Below are positions 1 to 6,050 of a DNA stretch of 6,199 nucleotides, one piece after another. The notes under the pieces were generated by a model. It was not told the DNA's origin. It did not search any database and saw nothing but the letters and a program-made list of their open reading frames with translations. The stretch is from VRUE01 sp035698885 (GTDB lineage: Bacteria; Actinomycetota; Thermoleophilia; Solirubrobacterales; 70-9), in NCBI GenBank assembly GCA_035698885.1, contig DASSBJ010000068.1:1-6199 (forward strand), read 5' to 3'. The position numbers and the translations under genes are program-made. Numbering within the stretch: the stretch's first letter is position 1; each line of letters opens with the position of its first letter.

Positions 1-805
1 TGTAACGGATCCGCCCGACGCACGTCTCCGAGCAGATCGTCGGTTGCCCTATCTCGATCCGCGGATAGCACAGCGTGCACTTCTCCGCCTTGCCGGTCTG
101 GTGGTTGAAGTACACCTTCTTGTAGGGGCAGCCGGAGACGCAGAAGCGCCAACCGCGGCACTTCGCCTGGTCGACGAGGACGATTCCGTCCTCCTCGCGC
201 TTGTACATCGCCCCCGAGGGACACGACGCCACGCACGACGGGTTCAGGCAGTGCTCGCAGATCCGCGGCAGGTAGAACATGAACGCCTGCTCGTAGGTCG
301 CCTTGACCTGCTCCTGGATCCCCTCGGTCAGCGGGTCCTGGTGGATCCGCTCCGGCGTCCCGGCGAGGTTGTCGTCCCAGTTCGGGCCCCAGCGGATCTC
401 GCGCAGCTCCTTGCCGGTGATCTGGGAACGCGCGCGCGCCACCGGGTCGTGCTCGGACAGCGGCGCGGTGATCAGCTTGTCGTAGTCGTAGGTCCAGGGC
501 TCGTAGTAGTCGTCGATCTCGGGCAGGTCGGGGTTGGAGAAGATCGAGAGCAGCTTCTTCACCCTGCCCCCCGCCTTCAGCCGCAGCCGCCCCTTGCGGT
601 CCAGCTCCCAGCCGCCCTTCCATTTCTCCTGGTCCTCCCAGCGCTTGGGGTAGCCGATGCCGGGCTTGGTCTCGACGTCGTTGAACCACATGTACTCGGC
701 GCCGGGCCGGTTGGTCCAGACCTGCTTGCAGGTGACCGAGCAGGTGTGGCAGCCGATGCACTTGTCGAGGTTCATCACCATCCCGACCTGCGCCTTGATC
801 TTCAC
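1..805 (-). CDS. narH: Respiratory nitrate reductase beta subunit NarH (partial, C-terminus off the left edge)
   Basis: Iron-sulfur subunit that carries electrons from the NarI cytochrome b to the NarG active site on the cytoplasmic face of the membrane. The first 268 residues are visible, ending in VGRIRY; the E. coli protein is about 512 residues. All cysteine ligands for the four clusters are present: C16/C19/C22/C26, C183/C186/C191/C195, C216/C222/C226 and C243/C246/C258/C262. The CRGWRFC motif has W219 where the [3Fe-4S] cluster replaces a fourth cysteine. Numbering matches E. coli NarH for the first group and is offset by one for the rest, which strongly supports the GTG start at 805. 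That GTG overlaps the narG stop codon (GTGA), and a GGAGGT ribosome site lies nine bases upstream inside narG, so translation is probably coupled. The close relative NxrB (nitrite oxidoreductase beta) cannot be excluded from sequence alone. Confidence 0.97.
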   Translation of the reverse strand, partial: MKIKAQVGMVMNLDKCIGCHTCSVTCKQVWTNRPGAEYMWFNDVETKPGIGYPKRWEDQEKWKGGWELDRKGRLRLKAGGRVKKLLSIFSNPDLPEIDDYYEPWTYDYDKLITAPLSEHDPVARARSQITGKELREIRWGPNWDDNLAGTPERIHQDPLTEGIQEQVKATYEQAFMFYLPRICEHCLNPSCVASCPSGAMYKREEDGIVLVDQAKCRGWRFCVSGCPYKKVYFNHQTGKAEKCTLCYPRIEIGQPTICSETCVGRIRY

Positions 806-3800
806 TCGAAGACCACCTCCGCCTCGCGCTTTCGCAGCACCGTGACCTCGTCGCGCTGGGAGCCGGTCGGACCGTAGTAGTTGAAGCCGAAGCTGAGCTG
901 GGCGTAGCCGCCGATGAAGTGGGTCGGCTTCATCACGATCCGGGTCAGCGAGTTGTCGGTGCCACCGCGCTTGCCTTCCAGTTCGGTCAGCGGCACGTTC
1001 AGGTGGCGGTCCTTGGCGTGGTACATCAGACAGGTCCCCTCGGGGATGCGGTGGGAGACCGTTGCCCGGCAGGAGACGACGCCGTTGCGGTTATAGGCCT
1101 CTACCCAGTCGTTGTCGTGGATCTCGAGCGCCTTGGCGTCCTCGCGGCTGATCCACAGCATGCCGCCGCCGCGGAAGAGGGTCAGCATGTGCAGGTTGTC
1201 CTGGTACTCGGAGTGAATCGACCACTTCGAGTGCGGGGTCAGGTAGCGCAGGGTCAGCTCGCGTCGCTCCGAGCCTCCCCCCTCGCGCTGATCGCCGAAG
1301 ATCGCCCGGTGGGCAAGCGGTGGCCGGTAGACCGGCAGCCCTTCGCCCAGCTCGAGCATCCAGGCGTGGTCGAGATAGAGGTGCATCCGGCCCGAGAGCG
1401 TGTGCCAGGGCTTCTCGCGCTCGACGTTCATCGTGAACGGCGCGTAGCGGCGCCCGTGCGCCTCGATCCCCGACCACTCCGGCGAGGTGATCACGGTGCG
1501 CGGCTGCACCCGCGCGTCGGCCAGCTCGATGCGGTCGCCCGCGCGGGAGCCGGCGAGGTCGGCGAGGTCGACCCCGGTGGTGTGCTCGAGCGAGCGGAAG
1601 CCCTCGACCGCGAGGCGGCCGTTGGTCGTCCCCGAGAGGGCGAGGATCGCCTCGCAGGCGTGCTCGACCCGCTCCAGCGAAGGGCGCCCGTCGGCGACGC
1701 CGCCGCGAACGGTGCCGTTGCGGGCGCGGAGCTCGACGACCTCCTCGTCGGCGACCCAGCTCGCCCCCTTGACCGCCGTGCCCTGCTCCTCGACCAGCGG
1801 CCCCAACGCCTTCCACTTCTCGGCCACCCGCGGGTAGTCGCGCTCGACGACGATCAATTTCGGCATCGTGCGGCCCGGTTCGGGCTCGCACTCCCCCGCG
1901 CGCCAGTCGCGGACCTCGCCCAGGGGCTGGGAGATCTCGTCCGGCGTGTCGTGCAGCAGCGGCGCCGCGACCAGGTCGCGGCGGACGCCGAGGTACGTCT
2001 CGGCCAGCTCTGAGAAGCGCTCGGCGATGCGCCGGAAGGCATCCCAGTCGGTCTTCGACTCCCAGGGCGGCGGCACCGCCTGGTTGAAGGTGTGGACGAA
2101 GGGGTGCAGGTCGGTGCTCGAGAGGTCGACCTTCTCGTACCAGGTGGCGGCCGGCAGGACGACGTCGGAGAAGAGAGCGTTGCTCGTCATCCGGAAATCG
2201 ATCGTGCTCAGCAGGTCGAGCTTGCCCTCCGGCGCCTCCTCGCGCCAGGCGACATCCTTAGGACGCAGCTCCGGCGGGGACTCCTCGGCGCGAACTGCGT
2301 TGTCGGTAGTGCCCAGCAGGTGCTTGAGGAAGTACTCGTGGCCCTTGCCCGAGGAGCCGAGCAGGTTGGCGCGCCAGACGGTCATCACCTTGGGCTGGTT
2401 GGCGGGCGCGTCGGGGTCCTCGCAGGCGAAGCGCAGCCGCCCCTCGCGCAGCTCGCGGACCACGTAGGCGGACGGCTCGAGGCCTGCTCGCTCGGCCTGC
2501 TCGGCGATCTCCAGCGGGTTGCGGTCGAAGCTCGGGTAGGAGGGCAGCCAGCCGAGCCGGGCGCCGAGCGCGTTGACGTCGGCGACGTGGCGGCCCTCGA
2601 ACAGGCCGCGGCCCAGCGGCGAGGCGAGGTCCTCGGGGCGCTGGCGCTCGTAGCGCCACTGGTCGGTGGCGAGGTAGAAGAACGGCGTCCCCGACTGGTG
2701 GCGCGGCGGGCGGGTCCAGTCGAGAGCGAAGGCGAGCGTCTGCCAGCCGGCCAGCGGGCGGACCTTCTCCTGGCCGACGTAGTGGGCCCAGCCGCCGCCA
2801 TTGACGCCCTCGCAGCCGCAGAGCTGGACCAGCGCCAGGAAGGTGCGGTAGACCTGGTCGGAGTGAAACCAGTGGTTGGTGCCGGCGCCCATCGCGATCA
2901 TCGAACGGCCCTCGGTGACCTCCGCGTTGCGGGCGAACTCGCGCGCCACCCGCGCCACCAGCTTGCCGTCGACGCCGGTGATCGGCTCCTGCCAGGCGGG
3001 AGTGCAGGGCTGCGGATCGTCGTAGCCAGCGGGCCACTCGCCCGGCAGCCCCTCGCGCCCGACGCCGTAGTGGGCGAGGCTGAGGTCGAGCACGGTCGTG
3101 ACCAGATGATCGCCGACGCGGATCGCCGGCACGCCGCGGCGCACCGAGCCGCCGCCTTCGCCATCTCCGATGTCGAAGCGGGGCAGGTCGACGGCGACGC
3201 GCTCGCCCGCCCGCTCGATCAGGGTCAGCGCCGGCTCGATGCCGTCCAGCTTCAGGTTCCACTTCCCCGGCTCGCCGTAGCGGTGGCCGACTGACCCCTT
3301 GGGCACTACCGGCTCTCCCGTGCGCTCGTCGAGCAGCACCGGCTTCCACTCGACATTCTCCTCCTCGCCACCGTTGGCTGCGAGGTCGGAGGCGCGCAGC
3401 AGCCGGTCGGGCACGAAGGCGCCGTCGCGCTCGCGCAGCGTCACCAGCAACGGCAGGTCGGTGAATCTTCGTGCGTAGTCACGGAAGTAGGGCACCTGAC
3501 GATCGACGTAGAACTCCTTGAGGATCACGTGGCCCATCGCCATCGCCATCGCCCCGTCTGAGCCCGGCTCCGCCGCCAGCCAGTGGTCGGCGAACTTGGT
3601 GTGCTCGGCGTAGTCAGGGGAGACGACGACGACCTTCTGGCCGCGGTAGCGGGCCTCGGTCATGAAGTGGGCGTCGGGGGTGCGGGTGGTCGGCAAATTC
3701 GTCCCCCAGATCAAGAGATAGCCGGCGTTCCACCAGTCGCCCGACTCCGGCACGTCGGTCTGGTCGCCGAAGGACTGCGGCGAGGACGGCGGCAGGTCCG

Positions 3801-4485
3801 CATACCAGTCATAGAAGGAGAGGACCGTGCCGCCGATCAGCGAGAGGAAGCGGCTGCCGGCGGCATAGGAGGCCATCGACATCGCCGGGATCGGCGAGAA
3901 GCCGACGACGCGATCGGGGCCGTCGGTCTTGATCGTGTGCACGTGAGCGGCGGCGATCATCTCGCTCGCCTCATCCCAGGAGGCGCGCACGAAGCCGCCC
4001 TTGCCGCGCTGGCGCTTGTAGAGGCGGGATTTGTCGGGGTCTTCGACGATCTCGGCCCAGGCATCGACCGGATCGCCGAGCCGCTCGCGCGCCTCGCGGA
4101 ACATCGCCAAGAGGCTGCCGCGCACGTAGGGGTACTTGACCCGCAGCGGCGAGTACGTGTACCAAGAGAAGGAGGCGCCGCGGGGGCAGCCGCGCGGCTC
4201 GTAGTCGGGCATCTCGGCCCCGGTCGAGGGGTAGTCGACCGCCTGGGACTCCCAGGTGATCAGACCGTCCTTGACGTAGACGTTCCACGAGCAGGAGCCG
4301 GTGCAGTTGACGCCGTGAGTCGAGCGCACCACCTTGTCGTGGGCCCAGCGCCCGCGATAGGAGCGCTCCCAGTCTCGGTCCTTGGCGACCAGCTGGCTCC
4401 AATGCTCCTCCGAGACAGGTCCCCGACGCAGAAAGCGGTGAGCCTCGAGAAGGGGATTGGGGCGATCCGACAAGGCGATGCCCAT
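802..4485 (-). CDS. narG: Respiratory nitrate reductase alpha subunit NarG (complete)
   Basis: Catalytic subunit, which reduces nitrate to nitrite at a Mo-bis-MGD centre using electrons from NarH. It is 1227 residues from the ATG at 4485, close to the 1247 of E. coli NarG. Near the N-terminus, H57, C61, C65 and C100 form the FS0 [4Fe-4S] site inside STHGVNCTGSCSW and PRGCPRG. D230 in YDWYADLPP is the expected molybdenum ligand, equivalent to Asp222 of E. coli; all five ligands share the same +8 offset. Further family blocks follow: TDVPESGDWWN, TRTPDAHFMTEARYRG, MGAGTNHWFHSD and, near the end, TPHSKWSIHSEYQDN. The frame is open without frameshift. The N-terminal HRFLRRG is not a twin-arginine export signal, so the enzyme should face the cytoplasm. 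The frame stays open upstream to about 4920, but that part looks non-coding and runs antisense to the cupin gene. A GTG at 4494 is an alternative start. NxrA-type nitrite oxidoreductase is the main alternative identity. Confidence 0.97.
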   Translation of the reverse strand: MGIALSDRPNPLLEAHRFLRRGPVSEEHWSQLVAKDRDWERSYRGRWAHDKVVRSTHGVNCTGSCSWNVYVKDGLITWESQAVDYPSTGAEMPDYEPRGCPRGASFSWYTYSPLRVKYPYVRGSLLAMFREARERLGDPVDAWAEIVEDPDKSRLYKRQRGKGGFVRASWDEASEMIAAAHVHTIKTDGPDRVVGFSPIPAMSMASYAAGSRFLSLIGGTVLSFYDWYADLPPSSPQSFGDQTDVPESGDWWNAGYLLIWGTNLPTTRTPDAHFMTEARYRGQKVVVVSPDYAEHTKFADHWLAAEPGSDGAMAMAMGHVILKEFYVDRQVPYFRDYARRFTDLPLLVTLRERDGAFVPDRLLRASDLAANGGEEENVEWKPVLLDERTGEPVVPKGSVGHRYGEPGKWNLKLDGIEPALTLIERAGERVAVDLPRFDIGDGEGGGSVRRGVPAIRVGDHLVTTVLDLSLAHYGVGREGLPGEWPAGYDDPQPCTPAWQEPITGVDGKLVARVAREFARNAEVTEGRSMIAMGAGTNHWFHSDQVYRTFLALVQLCGCEGVNGGGWAHYVGQEKVRPLAGWQTLAFALDWTRPPRHQSGTPFFYLATDQWRYERQRPEDLASPLGRGLFEGRHVADVNALGARLGWLPSYPSFDRNPLEIAEQAERAGLEPSAYVVRELREGRLRFACEDPDAPANQPKVMTVWRANLLGSSGKGHEYFLKHLLGTTDNAVRAEESPPELRPKDVAWREEAPEGKLDLLSTIDFRMTSNALFSDVVLPAATWYEKVDLSSTDLHPFVHTFNQAVPPPWESKTDWDAFRRIAERFSELAETYLGVRRDLVAAPLLHDTPDEISQPLGEVRDWRAGECEPEPGRTMPKLIVVERDYPRVAEKWKALGPLVEEQGTAVKGASWVADEEVVELRARNGTVRGGVADGRPSLERVEHACEAILALSGTTNGRLAVEGFRSLEHTTGVDLADLAGSRAGDRIELADARVQPRTVITSPEWSGIEAHGRRYAPFTMNVEREKPWHTLSGRMHLYLDHAWMLELGEGLPVYRPPLAHRAIFGDQREGGGSERRELTLRYLTPHSKWSIHSEYQDNLHMLTLFRGGGMLWISREDAKALEIHDNDWVEAYNRNGVVSCRATVSHRIPEGTCLMYHAKDRHLNVPLTELEGKRGGTDNSLTRIVMKPTHFIGGYAQLSFGFNYYGPTGSQRDEVTVLRKREAEVVFE
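815..820 (-). promoter_or_regulatory. Ribosome binding site of narH
   Basis: GGAGGT on the minus strand lies nine bases before the narH GTG start at 805. It sits inside the last codons of narG and helps fix the narH start, together with the GTGA stop/start overlap and the conserved N-terminal cysteine numbering. Confidence 0.75.
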
Positions 4486-4513
4486 TCCTATCACAGCGGG
4501 GCGGGCTCGGATC

Positions 4514-4519
4514 CAATTT
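4514..4519 (-). promoter_or_regulatory. Candidate -10 element for narG
   Basis: TAAATT on the minus strand matches a sigma-70 type -10 hexamer at four of six positions. It would start transcription about 20 bases before the narG ATG. It sits in an A/T-richer patch of otherwise very G/C-rich DNA. No convincing -35 is found at 16-18 bases spacing, which would fit an activator-dependent anaerobic or nitrate-responsive promoter, but the match may be chance. Confidence 0.2.
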
Positions 4520-4520
4520 A

Positions 4521-4533
4521 CACATCGAATGTG
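4521..4533. promoter_or_regulatory. Short inverted repeat in the narG/cupin divergent region, possible operator
   Basis: The plus strand reads CACAT-CGA-ATGTG, a perfect 5-bp dyad around a 3-bp centre. It abuts the candidate narG -10 and touches the candidate -35 of the cupin gene, so one bound regulator could affect both directions. It does not match the FNR (TTGAT-N4-ATCAA) or CRP (TGTGA-N6-TCACA) consensus. A 5-bp dyad can occur by chance, so this is only a candidate. Confidence 0.25.
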
Positions 4534-4560
4534 GGCAATCTTCTGCCGGGCGGATACGAT
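4532..4560 (+). promoter_or_regulatory. Candidate promoter for the cupin gene
   Basis: TGGGCA (4532-4537) and TACGAT (4555-4560) each match the sigma-70 -35 and -10 consensus at four of six positions, with a 17-bp spacer. The predicted start near 4567 would leave a leader of about 64 bases. That leader contains a small hairpin (CGGAG 4576-4580 with CTCCG 4587-4591) and a repeated AACTCCG-like block (4585-4591 and 4597-4603). This is weak, consensus-only evidence. Confidence 0.22.
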
Positions 4561-4617
4561 GGGCGCGCCGGGGCGCGGAGGGAGAACTCCGTCGGAAACT
4601 CCGGGCATCAGACGAGC

Positions 4618-4624
4618 GGAAGGA
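4618..4624 (+). promoter_or_regulatory. Ribosome binding site that sets the cupin start
   Basis: GGAAGGA lies six bases before the GTG at 4631. The same frame is open further upstream to an ATG at 4457, but the residues before 4631 do not look like protein and would overlap narG. This ribosome site is the main reason for choosing the GTG start. Confidence 0.7.
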
Positions 4625-4630
4625 AAGACG

Positions 4631-5008
4631 GTGAAGAGTTGGAACGTGAGCGGCCTGGAGCTGAAGCCGAGGCTGCCAGAGATCATCTCCTCCAGCGAGG
4701 ACGCGCGAGCCATCGTCCTCGATCTCGGCGCCGGCGAGAGCCTCGACGAGCACGAGGTACACGAGCGAGCCTTCCTCGTAGTCCTCTCAGGGGAGGTCGA
4801 GGTGGGAACCGGCGCCGGGGCCAGTGCGGCCGGTGGGGCCGGCCTGCTGGTCGAGTTCGAGCCGCGCGAACGCCACCGGGTAGATGCGCGCAGCGACGCC
4901 CGCCTGCTGCTCATTCTCACCCCCTGGCCCGGCGACGGGCACCCGGGCGCGATGGAGATCCGCGAGAAGCTCTACACCCGCCGCCACGCCGCCAAGCGAC
5001 AGGGGTGA
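4631..5008 (+). CDS. Small cupin-fold protein of unknown function, divergent from narG
   Basis: A 125-residue protein, probably cytoplasmic, with no signal peptide or membrane segment. Residues 25-97 fit a single cupin barrel. Motif 1 lies around DEHEVHERAFLVVLSGEVEV (39-58) and motif 2 around EFEPRERHRV (75-84), followed by a hydrophobic strand (RLLLILTP). H41, H44 and H82 are the possible metal ligands. The usual HxH is replaced by HxxH, and the canonical glutamate seven residues before G54 is A47, so metal binding may be altered or absent. The C-terminal tail has a distinctive PWPGDGHPG block (98-106) and a basic end. It diverges from narG across 145 bp and converges on mogA, so it is transcribed alone. 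Placement suggests a role linked to nitrate respiration or molybdenum enzymes, for example ligand sensing, but this is inference. The cupin assignment is fairly firm; the function is unknown. Confidence 0.8.
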   Translation: MKSWNVSGLELKPRLPEIISSSEDARAIVLDLGAGESLDEHEVHERAFLVVLSGEVEVGTGAGASAAGGAGLLVEFEPRERHRVDARSDARLLLILTPWPGDGHPGAMEIREKLYTRRHAAKRQG

Positions 5009-5028
5009 GGGCCACTCCCCCAGGGACT

Positions 5029-5064
5029 CTTCGACCCGCTCCCGGGTCGAGGCGATCGCTCGCC
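5029..5064. terminator. Two GC-rich hairpins between convergent cupin and mogA genes
   Basis: The first hairpin is TCGACCC (5031-5037), a 6-base loop, then GGGTCGA (5044-5050), a perfect 7-bp stem that extends by one G-U and one C-G pair to 5029-5052. The second is GGCGA (5051-5055), a TCGC loop, then TCGCC (5060-5064). They lie just past the cupin stop and just before the mogA stop on the other strand, where a bidirectional terminator is expected. Neither has a T-run in either direction, so they may instead be RNA-end-stabilising hairpins or mark Rho-dependent termination. Confidence 0.35.
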
Positions 5065-5078
5065 ACTGAGACGCACAA

Positions 5079-5561
5079 CTATCCGTGGGGGGTCGAGCGC
5101 TCGCGGATTAGTGCCACCGCGTGCGGCAGCGCATCGGCGATCGCCTCACCGGCCTGCGCGATGCTCCGCGGGCTGCCGGGGAAGTTGACGATCAGGGTCG
5201 AGCCGCGGATGCCGGCCACGGCCCGCGAGAGCATCCAGTTGCGGGTGTGAGCCCGGGAGGCCTCGCGCATCGCCTCGGCCAACCCGGGGGCCTCTCGCTC
5301 CAGCACCGCGCGGGTCGCCTCCGGGGTGACGTCGGAGGGGGCGAAGCCGGTGCCGCCCGTGGTTAGGACCAGCTCGCAGTGCTCGACATCGGACCAGTGG
5401 CGAAGCCGCTCCTCGATCAGATCGCGCTGGTCCGGGATCAGGTCCCGCCCGGCGATCTCGGCGCCGACGGCCTCGGCGAACGCCGCCAGCCGGGCGCCGC
5501 TCTCGTCCTCGCCCTCGCCGCGGGACTTCGACGTGCTGACCGTGACGATCGCCGCCCTCAC
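5079..5561 (-). CDS. mogA: Molybdopterin adenylyltransferase, MogA/MoaB family
   Basis: Activates molybdopterin by adenylylation (MPT plus ATP to MPT-AMP), the step before molybdate insertion; acts in the cytoplasm. The 160-residue protein has the MoCF-domain signatures: MRAAIVTVSTSKSRGEGEDE at the N-terminus, DLIPDQ with D44, TTGGTGFAPSDVTPEAT (67-83) with D77, SRAVAGIRGSTLIVNFPGSP (112-131). D44 and D77 correspond in position to the two functional aspartates described for E. coli MogA (Asp49 and Asp82). The NFPGSP motif and the TGGTG-x4-DVTPEAT block are nearer to MogA than to E. coli MoaB, but actinobacterial genomes often label this gene moaB or mog, so the symbol is approximate. The GTG start at 5561 lies three bases after the moaC stop, with no strong ribosome site, so translation is probably coupled. 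It is the last visible gene of the moaE-moaC-mogA run. Confidence 0.92.
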   Translation of the reverse strand: MRAAIVTVSTSKSRGEGEDESGARLAAFAEAVGAEIAGRDLIPDQRDLIEERLRHWSDVEHCELVLTTGGTGFAPSDVTPEATRAVLEREAPGLAEAMREASRAHTRNWMLSRAVAGIRGSTLIVNFPGSPRSIAQAGEAIADALPHAVALIRERSTPHG

Positions 5562-5564
5562 GGC

Positions 5565-6050
5565 TCAGCTCGACTCGCCGTCGCGGCGCCAGTCACTGCG
5601 CCCGCCGCTCTTCTCGAGCAGCACGATCTGCTCCACCTCCACCCCGCGCTCGACGCCCTTGACCATGTCGTAGACGGTCAGGGCGGCGACGGCGCAGGCG
5701 GTCATCGCCTCCATCTCGACCCCGGTGCGGCCGACGGTGCGGGCCTCGGCGACCAGCTCGACCAGGCCCGCCTCGACGTCGATCCGCGCCTCGACGTCGA
5801 CGAAGGTGAGCGGCAGCGGGTGGGCGAGCGGGATCAGGGTCCCGGTCTGCTTGGCGGCCTGGACGCCCGCCAGCCGGGCGACGCCCAGCACCTCGCCCTT
5901 CGGGCCGTCGCCGGACTCGACGGCGCCCGCGGTCTCAGGCGACATGCGGATGCGCGCCCGCGCCCGCGCCCGCCTCTCGGTCTGGTCCTTGGCGCCGACG
6001 TCGACCATCCGCGCCAGCCCGTCGTCGCCGAGGTGGGTCAGGTCGCTCAT
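5565..6050 (-). CDS. moaC: Cyclic pyranopterin monophosphate synthase MoaC
   Basis: Converts the 3',8-cyclo-GTP product of MoaA into cyclic pyranopterin monophosphate (cPMP), an early step of molybdenum-cofactor synthesis. The 161 residues match the E. coli length and numbering almost exactly. Visible blocks are MVDVGAK (15-21), VARLAGVQAAK (57-67), LIPLAHPLPL (72-81), GRTGVEMEAMTACAVAALT (107-125), YDMVK (127-131) and LLEKSGGRS (144-152). The catalytic and pocket residues K51, H77, E112, E114, D128 and K131 are all present. One oddity is A76 where E. coli has the cysteine of PLCHP. The arginine/alanine run at 26-33 is encoded by a GCGCCC repeat. The ATG at 6050 overlaps the moaE stop (ATGA) and has GGAGGA six bases upstream. 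Confidence 0.97.
   Translation of the reverse strand: MSDLTHLGDDGLARMVDVGAKDQTERRARARARIRMSPETAGAVESGDGPKGEVLGVARLAGVQAAKQTGTLIPLAHPLPLTFVDVEARIDVEAGLVELVAEARTVGRTGVEMEAMTACAVAALTVYDMVKGVERGVEVEQIVLLEKSGGRSDWRRDGESS
5954..5974. repeat. Short GCGCCC tandem repeat inside moaC
   Basis: About three and a half copies of GCGCCC on the plus strand, coding on the minus strand for the Arg-Ala alternation at MoaC residues 26-33. The protein length here equals E. coli MoaC, so the run does not look like an insertion. It is a possible slippage site but otherwise reflects high GC content. Confidence 0.7.

Noticed and set aside
44..877. Open frame of 277 codons on the plus strand opposite narH
   Set aside because: It is antisense to a clearly conserved narH. 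The Val/Leu/Gly/Arg/Asp-rich composition is what high-GC codon bias gives on the opposite strand, and no domain is recognisable.
1091..1891. Second minus-strand open frame (266 codons) within narG
   Set aside because: It is a +1/-1 shadow of narG with Arg/Pro/Gly-rich composition. The main narG frame is uninterrupted here, so there is no frameshift to explain.
919..3294. Long plus-strand open frames opposite narG (364 and 400 codons)
   Set aside because: Both are shadows of narG, with low-complexity Val/Leu/Arg/Ala/Asp composition and no motifs.
4521..4533. FNR or CRP binding site upstream of narG
   Set aside because: The arms (CACAT/ATGTG) and 3-bp spacing do not fit either consensus, so it is kept only as an unidentified dyad.
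4457..4630. N-terminal extension of the cupin frame from an ATG at 4457
   Set aside because: It would overlap the narG start and adds a non-conserved sequence. The GTG at 4631 has a good ribosome site and begins just before the cupin domain.
4486..4920. Upstream extension of the narG frame by about 145 codons
   Set aside because: The extra residues are Ser/Arg/Pro-rich with no family similarity, overlap the cupin gene in antisense, and would make NarG much longer than normal at the N-terminus.
5052..5059. GCGATCGC palindrome as a special site (HIP1-like)
   Set aside because: HIP1 repeats are a cyanobacterial feature. This single 8-bp palindrome in very GC-rich DNA is expected by chance and overlaps the second hairpin.
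3583..5250. A 555-codon plus-strand frame running from inside narG across the cupin gene into mogA
   Set aside because: It crosses three well-supported genes in the wrong frame or strand and changes composition abruptly. It is open only because stop codons are rare at this GC content.
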